A stretch of 34,709 bases of DNA from Planctomycetota bacterium. Its GTDB lineage: Bacteria; Planctomycetota; Planctomycetia; Pirellulales; Pirellulaceae. The notes beneath the pieces are model-generated. The model was not told the origin of the DNA, did no database searches, and saw only the letters and a list, made by a program, of their open reading frames with translations. Below are positions 7,949 to 16,527 of this stretch, one piece after another. The position numbers and the translations under genes are program-made. The DNA lies in assembly GCA_027622275.1 (NCBI GenBank), contig JAQBZB010000066.1, forward strand, positions 1 through 34,709, read 5' to 3'. Each line of letters begins with the position of its first letter. Positions within the stretch are counted from its first letter, which is position 1.

Positions 7949-10002
7949 GCCGACAGCTTGCCGATTTCTTCGATCCGACGTTCGACGCGAATGCGGACGA
8001 GTCCGGCGGGCAACCCGGAAAGCGATTGCTCGTACCAATACTTAGCACGCGACTGAAGAGTTGCCTTGAACGCTGGCAACTCGGATTCGGCTTCACGCCA
8101 CCACAGGTCGGCCAGTTCGAGTTGCTGCATCGCGTCGCTCGGATTTCCAAGTTCCATCTCCGCCAATCGTTTTAAGGAACGATCGTTACCGTTCGCCAAA
8201 ATGACGAGTCCGTTATCCCAGTCGCCTTTGATCAGGCAAAGAAACTTGCCGACATCACCGTTGGCTCGCGGATCTGTGGGGTTCTTCTCCAGCGCGGCCA
8301 GGCCTTCCTCGGCTGCCTGGTGCAAATCCTTCGCCTGACCGGCCCAGTTCCTTCGCGCCGTGAACTTGTCGACAGCGTCTTCGTCGTCGCCCTTCTTGGC
8401 CACGGAAACCGCCAGTTGGCTGATCCGTTCCGCTGCCTCGTACTGCCCGGCAAGGACAAAGTCGTCGAATGCATCGTCCGCTTCCTCAACCAAACGGTCC
8501 TGATCGCCGCGGTCTTTCGCGGTTCGTGTTAACTTTTCGAAAGTAGCAAGCAACGCATCCTCCTTGAGTTCAAAACGGGCGGCCATTTGGTCCGAGGCAT
8601 CCAAGGCAACGTCGACTTTTCCGGCGCGAATCGAGATCTGTTTGGCGATCTCCAGTAACGCATATTGTCCCGCAAAATCGCCACCCAAGTCTGGCAAGCG
8701 ATCAAGCATTTTGCGGGCCAGTTGCAGTCGTTCCGGCTCGGTCTTGGCAGACGCATAGTCTTCTTGGTACAGCTCGCGGAGCAAATCGCGCGCGATCTTG
8801 AGGTCGGACGCGGATGGAATGGGTGCTCGTCGGAACGACGACTGCGGCTGGCCTCCGGCTTTGGACTTGAACGACGCTTGGGCATCGCTGAGCGTTGGCC
8901 GCTGCGTCCCGCTCGTCGTGGGAACGGCATCGGTCGCCGCCGGTTCTGGCACGGTTGCGATCATCGCGTCGGGCGCGGATTCGGTCGAAGGTTCGACGGG
9001 AATCGCGATTCCGGCGGCAAGATCGCGCGCGATCTGGGAACCGCTGAAGCCGTCTCCGGAATCGATCGTGCAAGCTTTCGCGAACAGTTTCGGATCCGCC
9101 GAGCCGTCAAGCCACGACGCCTTGCCATCGCTCCAAACGACGAATAGCCCGTTCTCCCGCAGATTTCCGAGTGACTTGAGAGGGGTTGCCATTGACAACG
9201 AGTATTCCGCCGGCTTGGTCCACGGAACGGCCTGTTCGTCGTCAACTTCGACCAAGGCCAACGTGTTCTCCATCCCATCCTCGACGTTGCTCTCCAACAC
9301 GGTTCTTCGCTCTTGATAGACAGTCGTTCCGCCCAGAGACAGCGCGAGATAATTCGTCTTGGCGTCGAATCTTTCCGGCGATTGGAACACCTCGGGAATC
9401 TTGTCAAGCAGGGCGACGTTATGCGGACTGTCCCAGGCTTCGTCCAGATGAAACGCATCGTACAGTGACTGCAAGCCGAGAGAGGGAAGCAGTTGAACGC
9501 GCCAACTCAGCAGCGGTTGCTTCGTGAGATTCGTGACCGGCCCAGGAAAGTGTTGCTCCTGCTTGAGGTACGCCCGCCATGCTTCTCCGATCCGCTTCAA
9601 GTTGCTCGCGGTACGCTCACGCCGCTCGGCCGTTGACAGTGGTTCGGCGGGCGGTGCTGCCGAGGGAATCGCATTGGGCCGTGTCGCGACTGCGTCATTG
9701 CTCGATGCCTGTTCGTCGTCGGTAGTTGGCTGCCGTGGCGAGGGCTCGCTGGCCGCTCTATTCCCGATCGGTACTTTCGCCGCGGACTCAAGAGATGCAT
9801 CCGTCTTTGGCGAGGCTGCTGTCTTTTGCGGCGCGTCCAAAGATGCGACGTCGGACTCTTCCTCGGCAGGCCGCCGGCGGATGGCATGGCGGCGCATGTC
9901 GTCTTGACTCGTGCCGCCGCACCCAACCAAGAACAAATGACCGACGACGAGACACGCGAGGAGAGTTTTCTGGCATCCAATCATGATCTGCGTTCTCAGC
10001 AT
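7945..10002 (-). CDS. Lipoprotein with DUF1559-like domain and helical repeat C-terminus
   Basis: A 685-aa protein. The N-terminus is a lipoprotein signal (LACLVVGHLFLVGC, Cys28), then a long low-complexity Asp/Ser/Ala/Pro linker to about 120. Residues about 124-325 resemble the DUF1559 domain: TASNLKRIGEAWRAYLKQEQ (the conserved NL-x-QIG-A helix), LLSWRVQLLPSLGLQSLYDAFHLDEAWDSPHN, NYLALSLGG, and SDGKASWLDG in place of the usual aDGSVrfi. Unlike ordinary DUF1559 proteins it has a lipobox and no prepilin leader. From about 395 to the end it is helical with a pattern I recall from other planctomycete proteins: GDWDNGLVILANGNDRSLK, ADLWWREAE, AKYWYEQSLSGL. The start at 10002 shares TGATG with the upstream pilM-like stop, suggesting translational coupling; an ATG at 9984 is an alternative. 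It probably sits on the periplasmic side of a membrane as the last gene of the operon. Confidence 0.8.
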   Translation of the reverse strand: MLRTQIMIGCQKTLLACLVVGHLFLVGCGGTSQDDMRRHAIRRRPAEEESDVASLDAPQKTAASPKTDASLESAAKVPIGNRAASEPSPRQPTTDDEQASSNDAVATRPNAIPSAAPPAEPLSTAERRERTASNLKRIGEAWRAYLKQEQHFPGPVTNLTKQPLLSWRVQLLPSLGLQSLYDAFHLDEAWDSPHNVALLDKIPEVFQSPERFDAKTNYLALSLGGTTVYQERRTVLESNVEDGMENTLALVEVDDEQAVPWTKPAEYSLSMATPLKSLGNLRENGLFVVWSDGKASWLDGSADPKLFAKACTIDSGDGFSGSQIARDLAAGIAIPVEPSTESAPDAMIATVPEPAATDAVPTTSGTQRPTLSDAQASFKSKAGGQPQSSFRRAPIPSASDLKIARDLLRELYQEDYASAKTEPERLQLARKMLDRLPDLGGDFAGQYALLEIAKQISIRAGKVDVALDASDQMAARFELKEDALLATFEKLTRTAKDRGDQDRLVEEADDAFDDFVLAGQYEAAERISQLAVSVAKKGDDEDAVDKFTARRNWAGQAKDLHQAAEEGLAALEKNPTDPRANGDVGKFLCLIKGDWDNGLVILANGNDRSLKRLAEMELGNPSDAMQQLELADLWWREAESELPAFKATLQSRAKYWYEQSLSGLPAGLVRIRVERRIEEIGKLSA

Positions 10003-12218
10003 CAGGGCTCGTTTCGTAAGTATTTCAGCAAGCCGTGCAAACGAAACCCGCCGCCGACTCCGAACATCCGCGACACCTGTTGCCCGGTCTCTTTGTGGAA
10101 CGATTCGAGAGAGCGATGGACTTCATCCGCCAGCCGCGCGAACATCGGGTCGAATGCAGCGTACAATTCGCTGAGGCGGCGAACACGCGTCGGTTCGATC
10201 TTGACTTGTTCGGCTTGATCGTTGGTCAGGTGCAGCCGCTGCGCCGCGACGTTGGTAAAGTCGTCGCCGCCGCGCCGGAAGCTGCGAAACCAGGGACGGT
10301 CCCCCGTGACGATGACGATGTTGGTCGCGACCGTGCCGATGTCGAGCAACGCAATCGACGGCGATTCGATCGCCTGGCTAGTCGCGAGATCGCGAAGGTT
10401 TTCGTACATGGCGAAATTGAACAACGCCACGGCATCGCTCTGAACGATGTGCAACGGAATGCCGACCTCCGCGACAATGAGTGCCAGCTCTTGGACATCG
10501 CGCTGTTTGGCGGCAATTAACAGCGTGTTGGAGACACTCTCCAATTCGACCGATGTCGCATCGCTTGGTGCAGACGTGAAAGATTGATAGCTCCAAGCCA
10601 ACTCGTCCAACGGGAGTGGAATTCGTTGTTTGGCCTCGAATTGAATCATCTCGGCCAACTTCTTCGGAGCGGCCGCCGGCAACTGAAGCGATCTTCCCAA
10701 GATCTTGTGGCTCGGGAAGCTGACACAGATGCGATCCGACTTCTCGATCGGATACTTGACCAGGAACTCACGCAGCGAGTCGACGATCAGCTTGTGCCGC
10801 ATCGTCTCCGCTTCGGGATGGCTGAGCGAGATGCGATGCGGCAACAGATCACAACAATCAACGCAGGGCTCCGCATCGCCAGGGTTAGCAACGAGCCGGA
10901 TCACCTTCAACGACGAGTCCCCGATATCAATGCCCCAGGCCCGTTTGATTGTCTCTTTGCGTTTGCCGATCGTCAGTTGGCCCAGCAGTCCTTGCTTCTC
11001 GGCTCGATGCAGGTTGGTGTTGACCGCGGCCGCTTCGATCCCTTGAAGCGCCAAGCCAGCGGCAACGAAGAATCGTCCCGGTTCGGCATTCCAAGACGAT
11101 GTGGCCGCATCGCCCGACAGCTTCAACCGCTCGGAGCCACCCAGCCAGTCGATCGGACAGCCAACATACGCGCGGCGAGGCGGCGGTGCCCACGCGATAG
11201 CGGGAAATCTCTTGGAGCCGGCTTGCTGCGATTGCGCAGCGATGCGAAAGAGTTTGCTGCATCGTTCGACGTTCTTTTGATCACCGGGTGCTTTCTTCGC
11301 AAACCGCTTCGCGATTTCGATGAGTGGCTCGTCGACGACCGGAGCAAGCCGCAGATCGTTCGCCAGCCAATTGAACTCGGCGATTACTTCGGTCATCTGC
11401 TGCGTGTGTTCGTCGATCGCGCAATCTGGAATCTGGGCCACCAACTCGCGAGCCTGCTTGAACTCGTAGTCGTTCAGTTTCCCTTTGGCCGCGGTCAGCA
11501 ACCGGTTGCGGACTTGACCGGCCAGGCGTCGGATGCCGTCTGCATCAGGCTGAAGTGTTAACAGACGTTCGATCTTGGGGGCGAGACCGAGCAATCGCTT
11601 CCGTTCGACAGCTTCACGAATCGTGGCCTTCAAGTCCGCGATCTCGCGTAGCTTGGAGGTCGCCTCGGCCAACAGCTTGCCGCTCTCCTCGGTGCGAAAC
11701 TCGGCTGGCAACTTATGGAGAAACCGCAAGGCTTCGCCGAACGCACACGCTGCGATCAGCTCACGAATCTTCGCCAATCCCGCGTCCCGGTGTCGGGTTT
11801 GCTGCTCGAAGAGTTGTTTTAGTCGGCTTAACTCCACCGCGATCCGCTCGGACAGCGCCGTCAACTCGCGATGGTCGGCCAAACGAACTGACCGAAGTGT
11901 GCGCATCGCTTCGTTCAAGTCATGTTGCGCTTCACAGGCGGAGGCAGTCGCGAGCACCGCTTCCGCCGCGTCGATCTGCTCCTTCAAGAACTCCCTTAAA
12001 TGAATTCCGCAACCACCGCAGAACGCCTCTCCCGAGCGGCACTCGGCGCGGCAGGACGGGCACTTCTCCCAGAGCGGCTGGCCGCATTCGCCGCAAAACC
12101 TTCGATCAGCACCATTGCCCGCTTGGCAGTAGCCACAGATCGTCACACCAATTTGCGAACTGGTCGCCATCGTATCGGTGCCGGACACGGACGGCTTGGG
12201 CCGCGCGGTGGTTGTCAT
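10002..12218 (-). CDS. Zinc-ribbon, helical and PilM (actin-like pilus assembly) fusion protein
   Basis: A 738-aa protein. Residues 28-45 and 53-70 are two zinc ribbons (Cys28/31/42/45 and Cys53/56/67/70). Residues about 75-340 are helical and partly coiled-coil, rich in Leu/Arg/Glu. A middle segment at 340-420 (RRAYVGCPIDWLGGSERLKLSG) is of unclear nature. The last 311 residues are a PilM/type IV pilus assembly ATPase-fold domain: AWGIDIGDSSLKVIRL (about 428; phosphate-1 loop), IQFEAKQRIPLPLDELAWSYQ, LLDIGTVATNIVIVTGDRPWFRSFRRGGDDF (phosphate-2) and MFGVGGGFRLHGLLKYL (adenosine loop). PilM normally is a cytoplasmic protein of about 350 aa that binds PilN and links to the pilus platform. The extra 420 residues ahead of it are the unusual part. 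AAAGGA precedes the start by about 9 nt. It is 4 nt downstream of the DUF1573 gene and overlaps the next gene as TGATG. Confidence 0.85.
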   Translation of the reverse strand: MTTTARPKPSVSGTDTMATSSQIGVTICGYCQAGNGADRRFCGECGQPLWEKCPSCRAECRSGEAFCGGCGIHLREFLKEQIDAAEAVLATASACEAQHDLNEAMRTLRSVRLADHRELTALSERIAVELSRLKQLFEQQTRHRDAGLAKIRELIAACAFGEALRFLHKLPAEFRTEESGKLLAEATSKLREIADLKATIREAVERKRLLGLAPKIERLLTLQPDADGIRRLAGQVRNRLLTAAKGKLNDYEFKQARELVAQIPDCAIDEHTQQMTEVIAEFNWLANDLRLAPVVDEPLIEIAKRFAKKAPGDQKNVERCSKLFRIAAQSQQAGSKRFPAIAWAPPPRRAYVGCPIDWLGGSERLKLSGDAATSSWNAEPGRFFVAAGLALQGIEAAAVNTNLHRAEKQGLLGQLTIGKRKETIKRAWGIDIGDSSLKVIRLVANPGDAEPCVDCCDLLPHRISLSHPEAETMRHKLIVDSLREFLVKYPIEKSDRICVSFPSHKILGRSLQLPAAAPKKLAEMIQFEAKQRIPLPLDELAWSYQSFTSAPSDATSVELESVSNTLLIAAKQRDVQELALIVAEVGIPLHIVQSDAVALFNFAMYENLRDLATSQAIESPSIALLDIGTVATNIVIVTGDRPWFRSFRRGGDDFTNVAAQRLHLTNDQAEQVKIEPTRVRRLSELYAAFDPMFARLADEVHRSLESFHKETGQQVSRMFGVGGGFRLHGLLKYLRNEP

Positions 12219-12222
12219 TTCT

Positions 12223-13425
12223 TTAGCGATCCTTTCTGTCTTGTCCCACGACCGCGAACTTGACCTTCAGATCCAGCGACGGAATTCGCGGATGATCGAA
12301 CTCGATGCGAAGATCGCCCAGAGGCACGCCCAAATAGGAACATCTTGGCGCGTCGGCGGGGAGTTCCACTTCCAAGCGCATCAGGCCGGCGTCGGTTGCC
12401 GTCCCTTTGTAGGGCAGCACTGCCGCGCGCAGAAACTCGGGACTGGTTGTGATGCGCGTGACGCGCAGCTCGCGCTCGGGATCGCGAATCTTGAGCACCA
12501 GCCGCGTCTTCTTGCCCTGGCCTTGATTGACTTGCCCGACATCGATCACCCCGTCAATCGTGATCGACGGTCCATACACCGCTAACCGCCGCAAGACGTG
12601 TCCATTTACTGGCAGCTCCAAAGTCTCGCGGTCATCTGCGGCTGGTTGAATTTCGAGCCGCAATTGCCCGGCGAAATCTCCCTGGGGCATCGCATCGCCG
12701 GTCGTCAGCGTCACCTTCCGCGCGGAGCGCACGTCGCCCAGAACGGCATCCGCGGCGGTGACCGAACCGACCTGCCAAGTCACGCCCTCGATCGAACAGT
12801 CCGCATCGATCACGTCGAACTCGTCCCAAACTTGTGAATAGACGATCAGCTTGACTTCGCCGCGCCCGTCCGGTTCGATTCCGCCAAAGGAAACCGCGGC
12901 GGGTGCAGTTGCCAATCGCTGGCGGACTTTGCCCGTCACACGCAGATGCAGTTCGTCCGATTCGGGATCGTTCGTATAAATCGTCGCTTCGTGCGAGTAG
13001 ACGAGATCGCGTCCCGAGTTCCAATCCAGCACGACAACTCCCGTTCCGCCCGCCGCGATTGCTCCGCCGGAGACATTGCTGAGCGTACACTTGCACGTCG
13101 TCGGCCCTTTGCGAATGATCAGCGGGCCGTCGCCTTCGTTGCGGATGACAAATTCATGCCGGCCCATCGTCAGCGGATTCATGATGCCGAAATCGTGGAC
13201 CAATTCGGCGGCGACGGCTTTGGGCACCCCTTCCGCGGAGGTTGCGACCGGGGGCTTCTCTTGCGGCAGTCCCTCGCGATAGATCCATCGCCCGCGGCGC
13301 GTCACCTCGAGTTGCTTTCCCTGCCACGTCGCCGTGTAAGTTACCGTCGCACTGAGCCATCCGATCAGCGTGACGCCCAGGAGGGGCACGATGACCAAAC
13401 CGAAGATTAGCGTCTTGTCTCTCAT
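12223..13425 (-). CDS. DUF1573 domain membrane-anchored protein
   Basis: A 400-aa protein with an N-terminal membrane helix (residues about 5-25, TLIFGLVIVPLLGVTLIGWL) that also could act as an uncleaved signal. Residues about 74-168 match DUF1573, an Ig-like fold of the ASH/Hydin type: VHDFGIMNPLTMGRHEFVIRNEGDGPL, then the hallmark TTCKCTLS (Cys111, Cys113), VLDWNSGRD, and ATIYTNDPESDELHLRVTGKV. Further beta-rich repeats follow to the end (VNGHVLRRLAVYGP, GVIDVGQVNQGQGKKTRLVLKI), probably two more Ig-like modules. The function of DUF1573 is not established; an adhesive or scaffolding role outside the membrane is inferred. It is the first of three tightly packed genes: its TAA is 4 nt before the pilM-like ATG. 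Confidence 0.88.
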   Translation of the reverse strand: MRDKTLIFGLVIVPLLGVTLIGWLSATVTYTATWQGKQLEVTRRGRWIYREGLPQEKPPVATSAEGVPKAVAAELVHDFGIMNPLTMGRHEFVIRNEGDGPLIIRKGPTTCKCTLSNVSGGAIAAGGTGVVVLDWNSGRDLVYSHEATIYTNDPESDELHLRVTGKVRQRLATAPAAVSFGGIEPDGRGEVKLIVYSQVWDEFDVIDADCSIEGVTWQVGSVTAADAVLGDVRSARKVTLTTGDAMPQGDFAGQLRLEIQPAADDRETLELPVNGHVLRRLAVYGPSITIDGVIDVGQVNQGQGKKTRLVLKIRDPERELRVTRITTSPEFLRAAVLPYKGTATDAGLMRLEVELPADAPRCSYLGVPLGDLRIEFDHPRIPSLDLKVKFAVVGQDRKDR

Positions 13426-13486
13426 CGATCGCTCGACCTCATATCGTACGCTTCATCACAACACACGTATGTAACAACGAGACGCC

Positions 13487-13506
13487 TGGCGCGAACAATC
13501 GCGCCA
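13487..13506 (-). terminator. Hairpin after the DUF1559 gene
   Basis: TGGCGCG (13487-13493) and CGCGCCA (13500-13506) form a perfect 7-bp GC-rich stem with a 6-base loop, in the 111-bp gap between the DUF1559 gene stop (13537) and the next start (13425). There is no long T-run after it on the minus strand, so termination may be weak. It may attenuate read-through between the prepilin-like genes and the DUF1573-pilM operon. Confidence 0.4.
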
Positions 13507-13536
13507 AGCGACTCGAAAATACTCGCAGTAGTCTGC

Positions 13537-14838
13537 TTACTCGAACTTCGACGCCTTCTGCAATTTCAGCAAAAAGATGCCGTTGAACATCCGCGCGGCG
13601 GGCAGTTCCACATCGGGACCGCGATAGCCGAGCACTGCATACTCGTCGGCCGTCAGACCTTCTGGAACGGCGAAACCTGGGTTCAGGAACTTGTCGCCGT
13701 TCTCGTCGGTGAAGGTCTGCACCGAGCCGTCCGCCATCAGAATGTTGGCTGCCGTCTTGTTACCGGCGCCGTGCATGGCGTACCAGTCGCGAGTGTCTTG
13801 AAGATACAGGTTGTTCCCGCTGGTGGCGGATCCGGTGGGAGGCGCGATGACACCGGTGCCTTGCTCCGCCTTGATCTGATCCGACAGGTTTGCGCCGACG
13901 GCCGCGGTCAAGTTGATCGTCTTGGTCGTCGCGTCGTAGAATGCGGGACCGTCATTGAAGGCTTCCGACAGCATCTCGCCGTCTTCGAGGAGCGTCTCGG
14001 TCGTCTTGTGGGCGCCGCCCCAAGGATCGACTGCCGTATCCTGGCTGACCGCGATTCTCAGCGACAAAATGGCTTCATCGATGTCGCCAGGCGCCCCATC
14101 GCCCAACAAGGCCACTCGCGAGCTATGAACCGGGCTCTGATCGAGAAGCTTGAGCGTCAATGGCCCGGTCGTTGAATTGTTACCCTTCAGACCCTCCCCC
14201 GCGACGTCACCTTCGGTAACGACTTCCACGGGCGGACCGGCGACAAATCCGACCTTGGGTGTGGTGCGGACCAAATGCCAACCGGCTGCGTAGTTGGTGT
14301 TATAGCCTTCGAGGATGAAGGCATGACCGACGAGCTGCGCACGTTGCGTCGTATTGATGTCGGTTGTCGCGAAAGTCGTTCCCGCGCCGGTACCAATGAT
14401 CCCGTGCCAATCGGCCGCGCCACAGACGCCATCGGCAAGCCGCGCAAGGTCGGCACCGTCCTTGTTATCATTCGTGTTCTTGCCGATCAAGTCGTTCAGC
14501 TTTTCCGAACCGTTGAGCGGGCTGCTCGGGCAGCGCATTTCGTTAACGTTTCCGGCGCCGATGTTGACGAGGTCGGCGACCCAACCCCAAGTGTCCATAC
14601 AACCATCGCGGCGGAAGTCGCTGGCGCCGGTGCAAAGCTGTCCCTTCTTGTCGACCTCAGCAAACGACATCAGGCCGATGCCAATTTGACGCAGATTGTT
14701 CTTGCAACTCGACGAACGAGCCGCTTCGCGAGCCCGTGACAGGGCGGGCAACAACAGGGCGACCAGAATGCCAATGATCATGATGACCACCAACAATTCG
14801 ATCAACGTAAAACCTTTACTTTCAGATGTCTTTCTCAT
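13537..14838 (-). CDS. DUF1559 prepilin-like protein (first of two paralogues by position)
   Basis: A 433-aa protein with a type IV prepilin leader: [25 protein letters not shown], cleavage after Gly9, Glu14 at mature position 5, and a hydrophobic helix to about 32. After [21 protein letters not shown] comes the large beta-rich DUF1559 domain, ending with [24 protein letters not shown]. Such proteins are abundant in planctomycetes and are thought to form pseudopilus-like or surface structures after processing by a prepilin peptidase. AGGAG stands about 8 nt before the ATG. It aligns by eye with its neighbour at 15024: both carry CxGAxDxxRDGC, then a W residue and GWVADLVN, plus a C-terminal aDGSV motif followed by an acidic D-N/E-G loop. 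This indicates an old tandem duplication. The four Cys near 45, 68, 79 and 102 are shared and may form disulfides. Confidence 0.92.
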   Translation of the reverse strand: MRKTSESKGFTLIELLVVIMIIGILVALLLPALSRAREAARSSSCKNNLRQIGIGLMSFAEVDKKGQLCTGASDFRRDGCMDTWGWVADLVNIGAGNVNEMRCPSSPLNGSEKLNDLIGKNTNDNKDGADLARLADGVCGAADWHGIIGTGAGTTFATTDINTTQRAQLVGHAFILEGYNTNYAAGWHLVRTTPKVGFVAGPPVEVVTEGDVAGEGLKGNNSTTGPLTLKLLDQSPVHSSRVALLGDGAPGDIDEAILSLRIAVSQDTAVDPWGGAHKTTETLLEDGEMLSEAFNDGPAFYDATTKTINLTAAVGANLSDQIKAEQGTGVIAPPTGSATSGNNLYLQDTRDWYAMHGAGNKTAANILMADGSVQTFTDENGDKFLNPGFAVPEGLTADEYAVLGYRGPDVELPAARMFNGIFLLKLQKASKFE

Positions 14839-15023
14839 TACAATCTTCTCCTGGGTTAGAGCAGCGACAACTGCTCGAGTGGGAATGTTTCGTTTTCACA
14901 AACCTAGATTCTTGGGTGGCGGCTGCGGATGTTTACGAACGACTTCAGCCGCTGCTTCTTTGCGCTACTGGCTTCCAAGTACTGCTGCCAAGCGTCCTCC
15001 TTTCTACGGTTTCGACCGAAACG

Positions 15024-16127
15024 CTAATTGTTCGGCTGATCGGTCAGGCTGTAGTTGCTTTCCACCAATTCCGGATCCAACTCGATTTCATCACCGAGAA
15101 ACCCGGCGACGCCAATTGGAAAGCCGTTGTTGAGCAATCCGTCTTCGTTGTCGTCGGCAAACCTGCGGACGCTGCCGTCGGCAAACAGGATGTTGCAGTG
15201 CTGCTTGTGTACCGACCCGAAGCCGGTGTAGTCCTGCCGCGTGCCTTTCGTCCACACGGCCCACCAACCAGCCGCGCCAGCCTTTGGAGTTCCGGGTGCG
15301 AAGGAAGGGACCGTGAAGTCGGAGATCCTTCGCGGCCCGCCGGTGAACGGGAATGCTGTGACCGTTCCAGCTTCTACATCACCGACACCCATCGCGAGGG
15401 AACCTGCGATGGCGCCGTCACCCAACAGCGGAATCACGGAAGCCGAAACGGGAGACGAATCAACATCGGTGCGGCTGAGCGGCCCGGTCGTCGAATTGCG
15501 GGCGCGAATGTCGACGCCGCAGCCGCTGACAATCTCGCGAAGATTGCCGTACCCGTCGAGCGACGCGCCGCCTCGCACCAGAAACCAACTCGCCGCGTAA
15601 TTCGTGTTGTAATGCTTGTTGTAGATCTTCTCTTCGAGAATGTTCAAGCGAGCAGCACCAGGCGACAACGCCGCCAATTCCCGGCAGGGATTCACCACGG
15701 CCGTTCCGTCCATCGCCACCGACGGTTTGCTGCCGAGATAATCGACACAGTTGCCGGCTGGTGCGAAGTTGATCAGGTCGTTGTAGGTCTCGCTGACCTC
15801 GGCCGGGTTCGACGAACACAGCATCTGTCCCACGAGGGTTCCATTGTTCACCAAATCGGCCACCCACCCCGTCTCGGTGACACAGCCATCTCGCTTCCAA
15901 TCGAACGCTCCACTGCATAGTCGGTCATTGTGGTTCTCGGCATGCACCAGCAGGCCGATGCCGAATTGTCGCAGGTTGTTCTGGCAGGCAGCACTCCGAG
16001 CCGCTTCGCGCGCCGTATTGATGGCCGGCATCAACAAGGCCACGAGAAGGCCGATGATTGAAATCACGACCAACAGCTCGACGAGCGTGAAAGCGTGAGT
16101 GAAATGTCGTCTTTGACTGCGAACCAT
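15024..16127 (-). CDS. DUF1559 prepilin-like protein (second paralogue)
   Basis: A 367-aa protein. I start it at the ATG at 16127, with AAGGAAG 6 nt upstream; the longer frame to 16283 adds 52 residues unlike any leader. The prepilin leader is [28 protein letters not shown], with Ala12 instead of Gly before the cleavage site and Glu17 as the fifth mature residue. Prepilin peptidases usually accept Ala there. Then [25 protein letters not shown] leads to the DUF1559 domain, which shares [13 protein letters not shown] and TGWVADLVN with the downstream paralogue and ends with [27 protein letters not shown]. Of the five minus-strand genes it is transcribed first. It has its own 400-bp upstream region, and 185 bp separate it from the next gene. 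Confidence 0.92.
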   Translation of the reverse strand: MVRSQRRHFTHAFTLVELLVVISIIGLLVALLMPAINTAREAARSAACQNNLRQFGIGLLVHAENHNDRLCSGAFDWKRDGCVTETGWVADLVNNGTLVGQMLCSSNPAEVSETYNDLINFAPAGNCVDYLGSKPSVAMDGTAVVNPCRELAALSPGAARLNILEEKIYNKHYNTNYAASWFLVRGGASLDGYGNLREIVSGCGVDIRARNSTTGPLSRTDVDSSPVSASVIPLLGDGAIAGSLAMGVGDVEAGTVTAFPFTGGPRRISDFTVPSFAPGTPKAGAAGWWAVWTKGTRQDYTGFGSVHKQHCNILFADGSVRRFADDNEDGLLNNGFPIGVAGFLGDEIELDPELVESNYSLTDQPNN

Positions 16128-16527
16128 GATTTCTTCCTTGGGGTAAGCGACTCGAACGCCAACCGAGGACTCGCACCTCGTCGCCTTGGCCTCGTAACAT
16201 TGGTCGTGATTGTCGCGGCGGAAGATAAATTTAGTATGAGCTGGATGTGAAAAGCAGATTACACTTTCATGAACATTCGGCACCGGCCAATGTGAAGATG
16301 TGATGAAGCGGGGTTGACAGTCGAAAACGAATTTGAATTGTTGTTCTGAAGCTGCGTGTGGGGAACGGCGCTTGACGCGTCGTCAAAATGCGTCGAATGT
16401 GAACGCGAAATCATGGTCGCGTTAAGTTTGTGCGAAAGTGGTGTTCTTCCTCTGTCCAGCGCACAAGGCAGTCGGTAACATTCGGCGCGTCGTGTGTTTT
16501 TAGTCAGTCTGGACAGAGGAGTCGGCG
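16128..16527. other. 400-bp intergenic region between divergent genes
   Basis: No gene of its own. This stretch must contain promoters for the DUF1559 gene (minus) and the FHA gene (plus), but I cannot place them with confidence. TTGACA at 16314-16319 is a possible plus-strand -35 box, with only a poor AT-rich -10 candidate near 16333-16342. It also holds the small perfect inverted repeat TTGACG-CGT-CGTCAA (16372-16386), a possible operator, and the long-range inverted repeat at 16449-16519 described separately. Confidence 0.5.
16449..16519 (+). promoter_or_regulatory. Inverted repeat that could hide the FHA gene's ribosome binding site
   Basis: CCTCTGTCCAG at 16449-16459 is the exact complement of CTGGACAGAGG at 16509-16519, with 49 bases between. 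The right arm includes the first five bases of AGAGGAG (16515-16521), the ribosome binding site 6 nt before the ATG at 16528. If transcription starts upstream of 16449, the leader could fold so that the site is paired. Translational control is an inference from base pairing only. An alternative is a chance repeat or a protein-binding site on DNA. Confidence 0.5.

Noticed and set aside
10584-11561. 325-codon open frame on the plus strand
   Set aside because: It is antisense to the PilM fusion gene and lacks domain features.
14860-14877. Hairpin GAGCAG/CTGCTC in the leader of the DUF1559 gene at 13537
   Set aside because: The stem is only six bases and no regulatory pattern or riboswitch structure surrounds it.
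15009-15022. Terminator hairpin GTTTCG-AC-CGAAAC after the DUF1559 gene at 15024
   Set aside because: The loop is only two bases (four if the closing pair opens), the stem is short and no T-run follows, so it is probably chance.
14826-15920. 364-codon open frame on the plus strand
   Set aside because: It is antisense to the DUF1559 gene at 15024, which has a prepilin leader and the C-terminal ADGSV motif.
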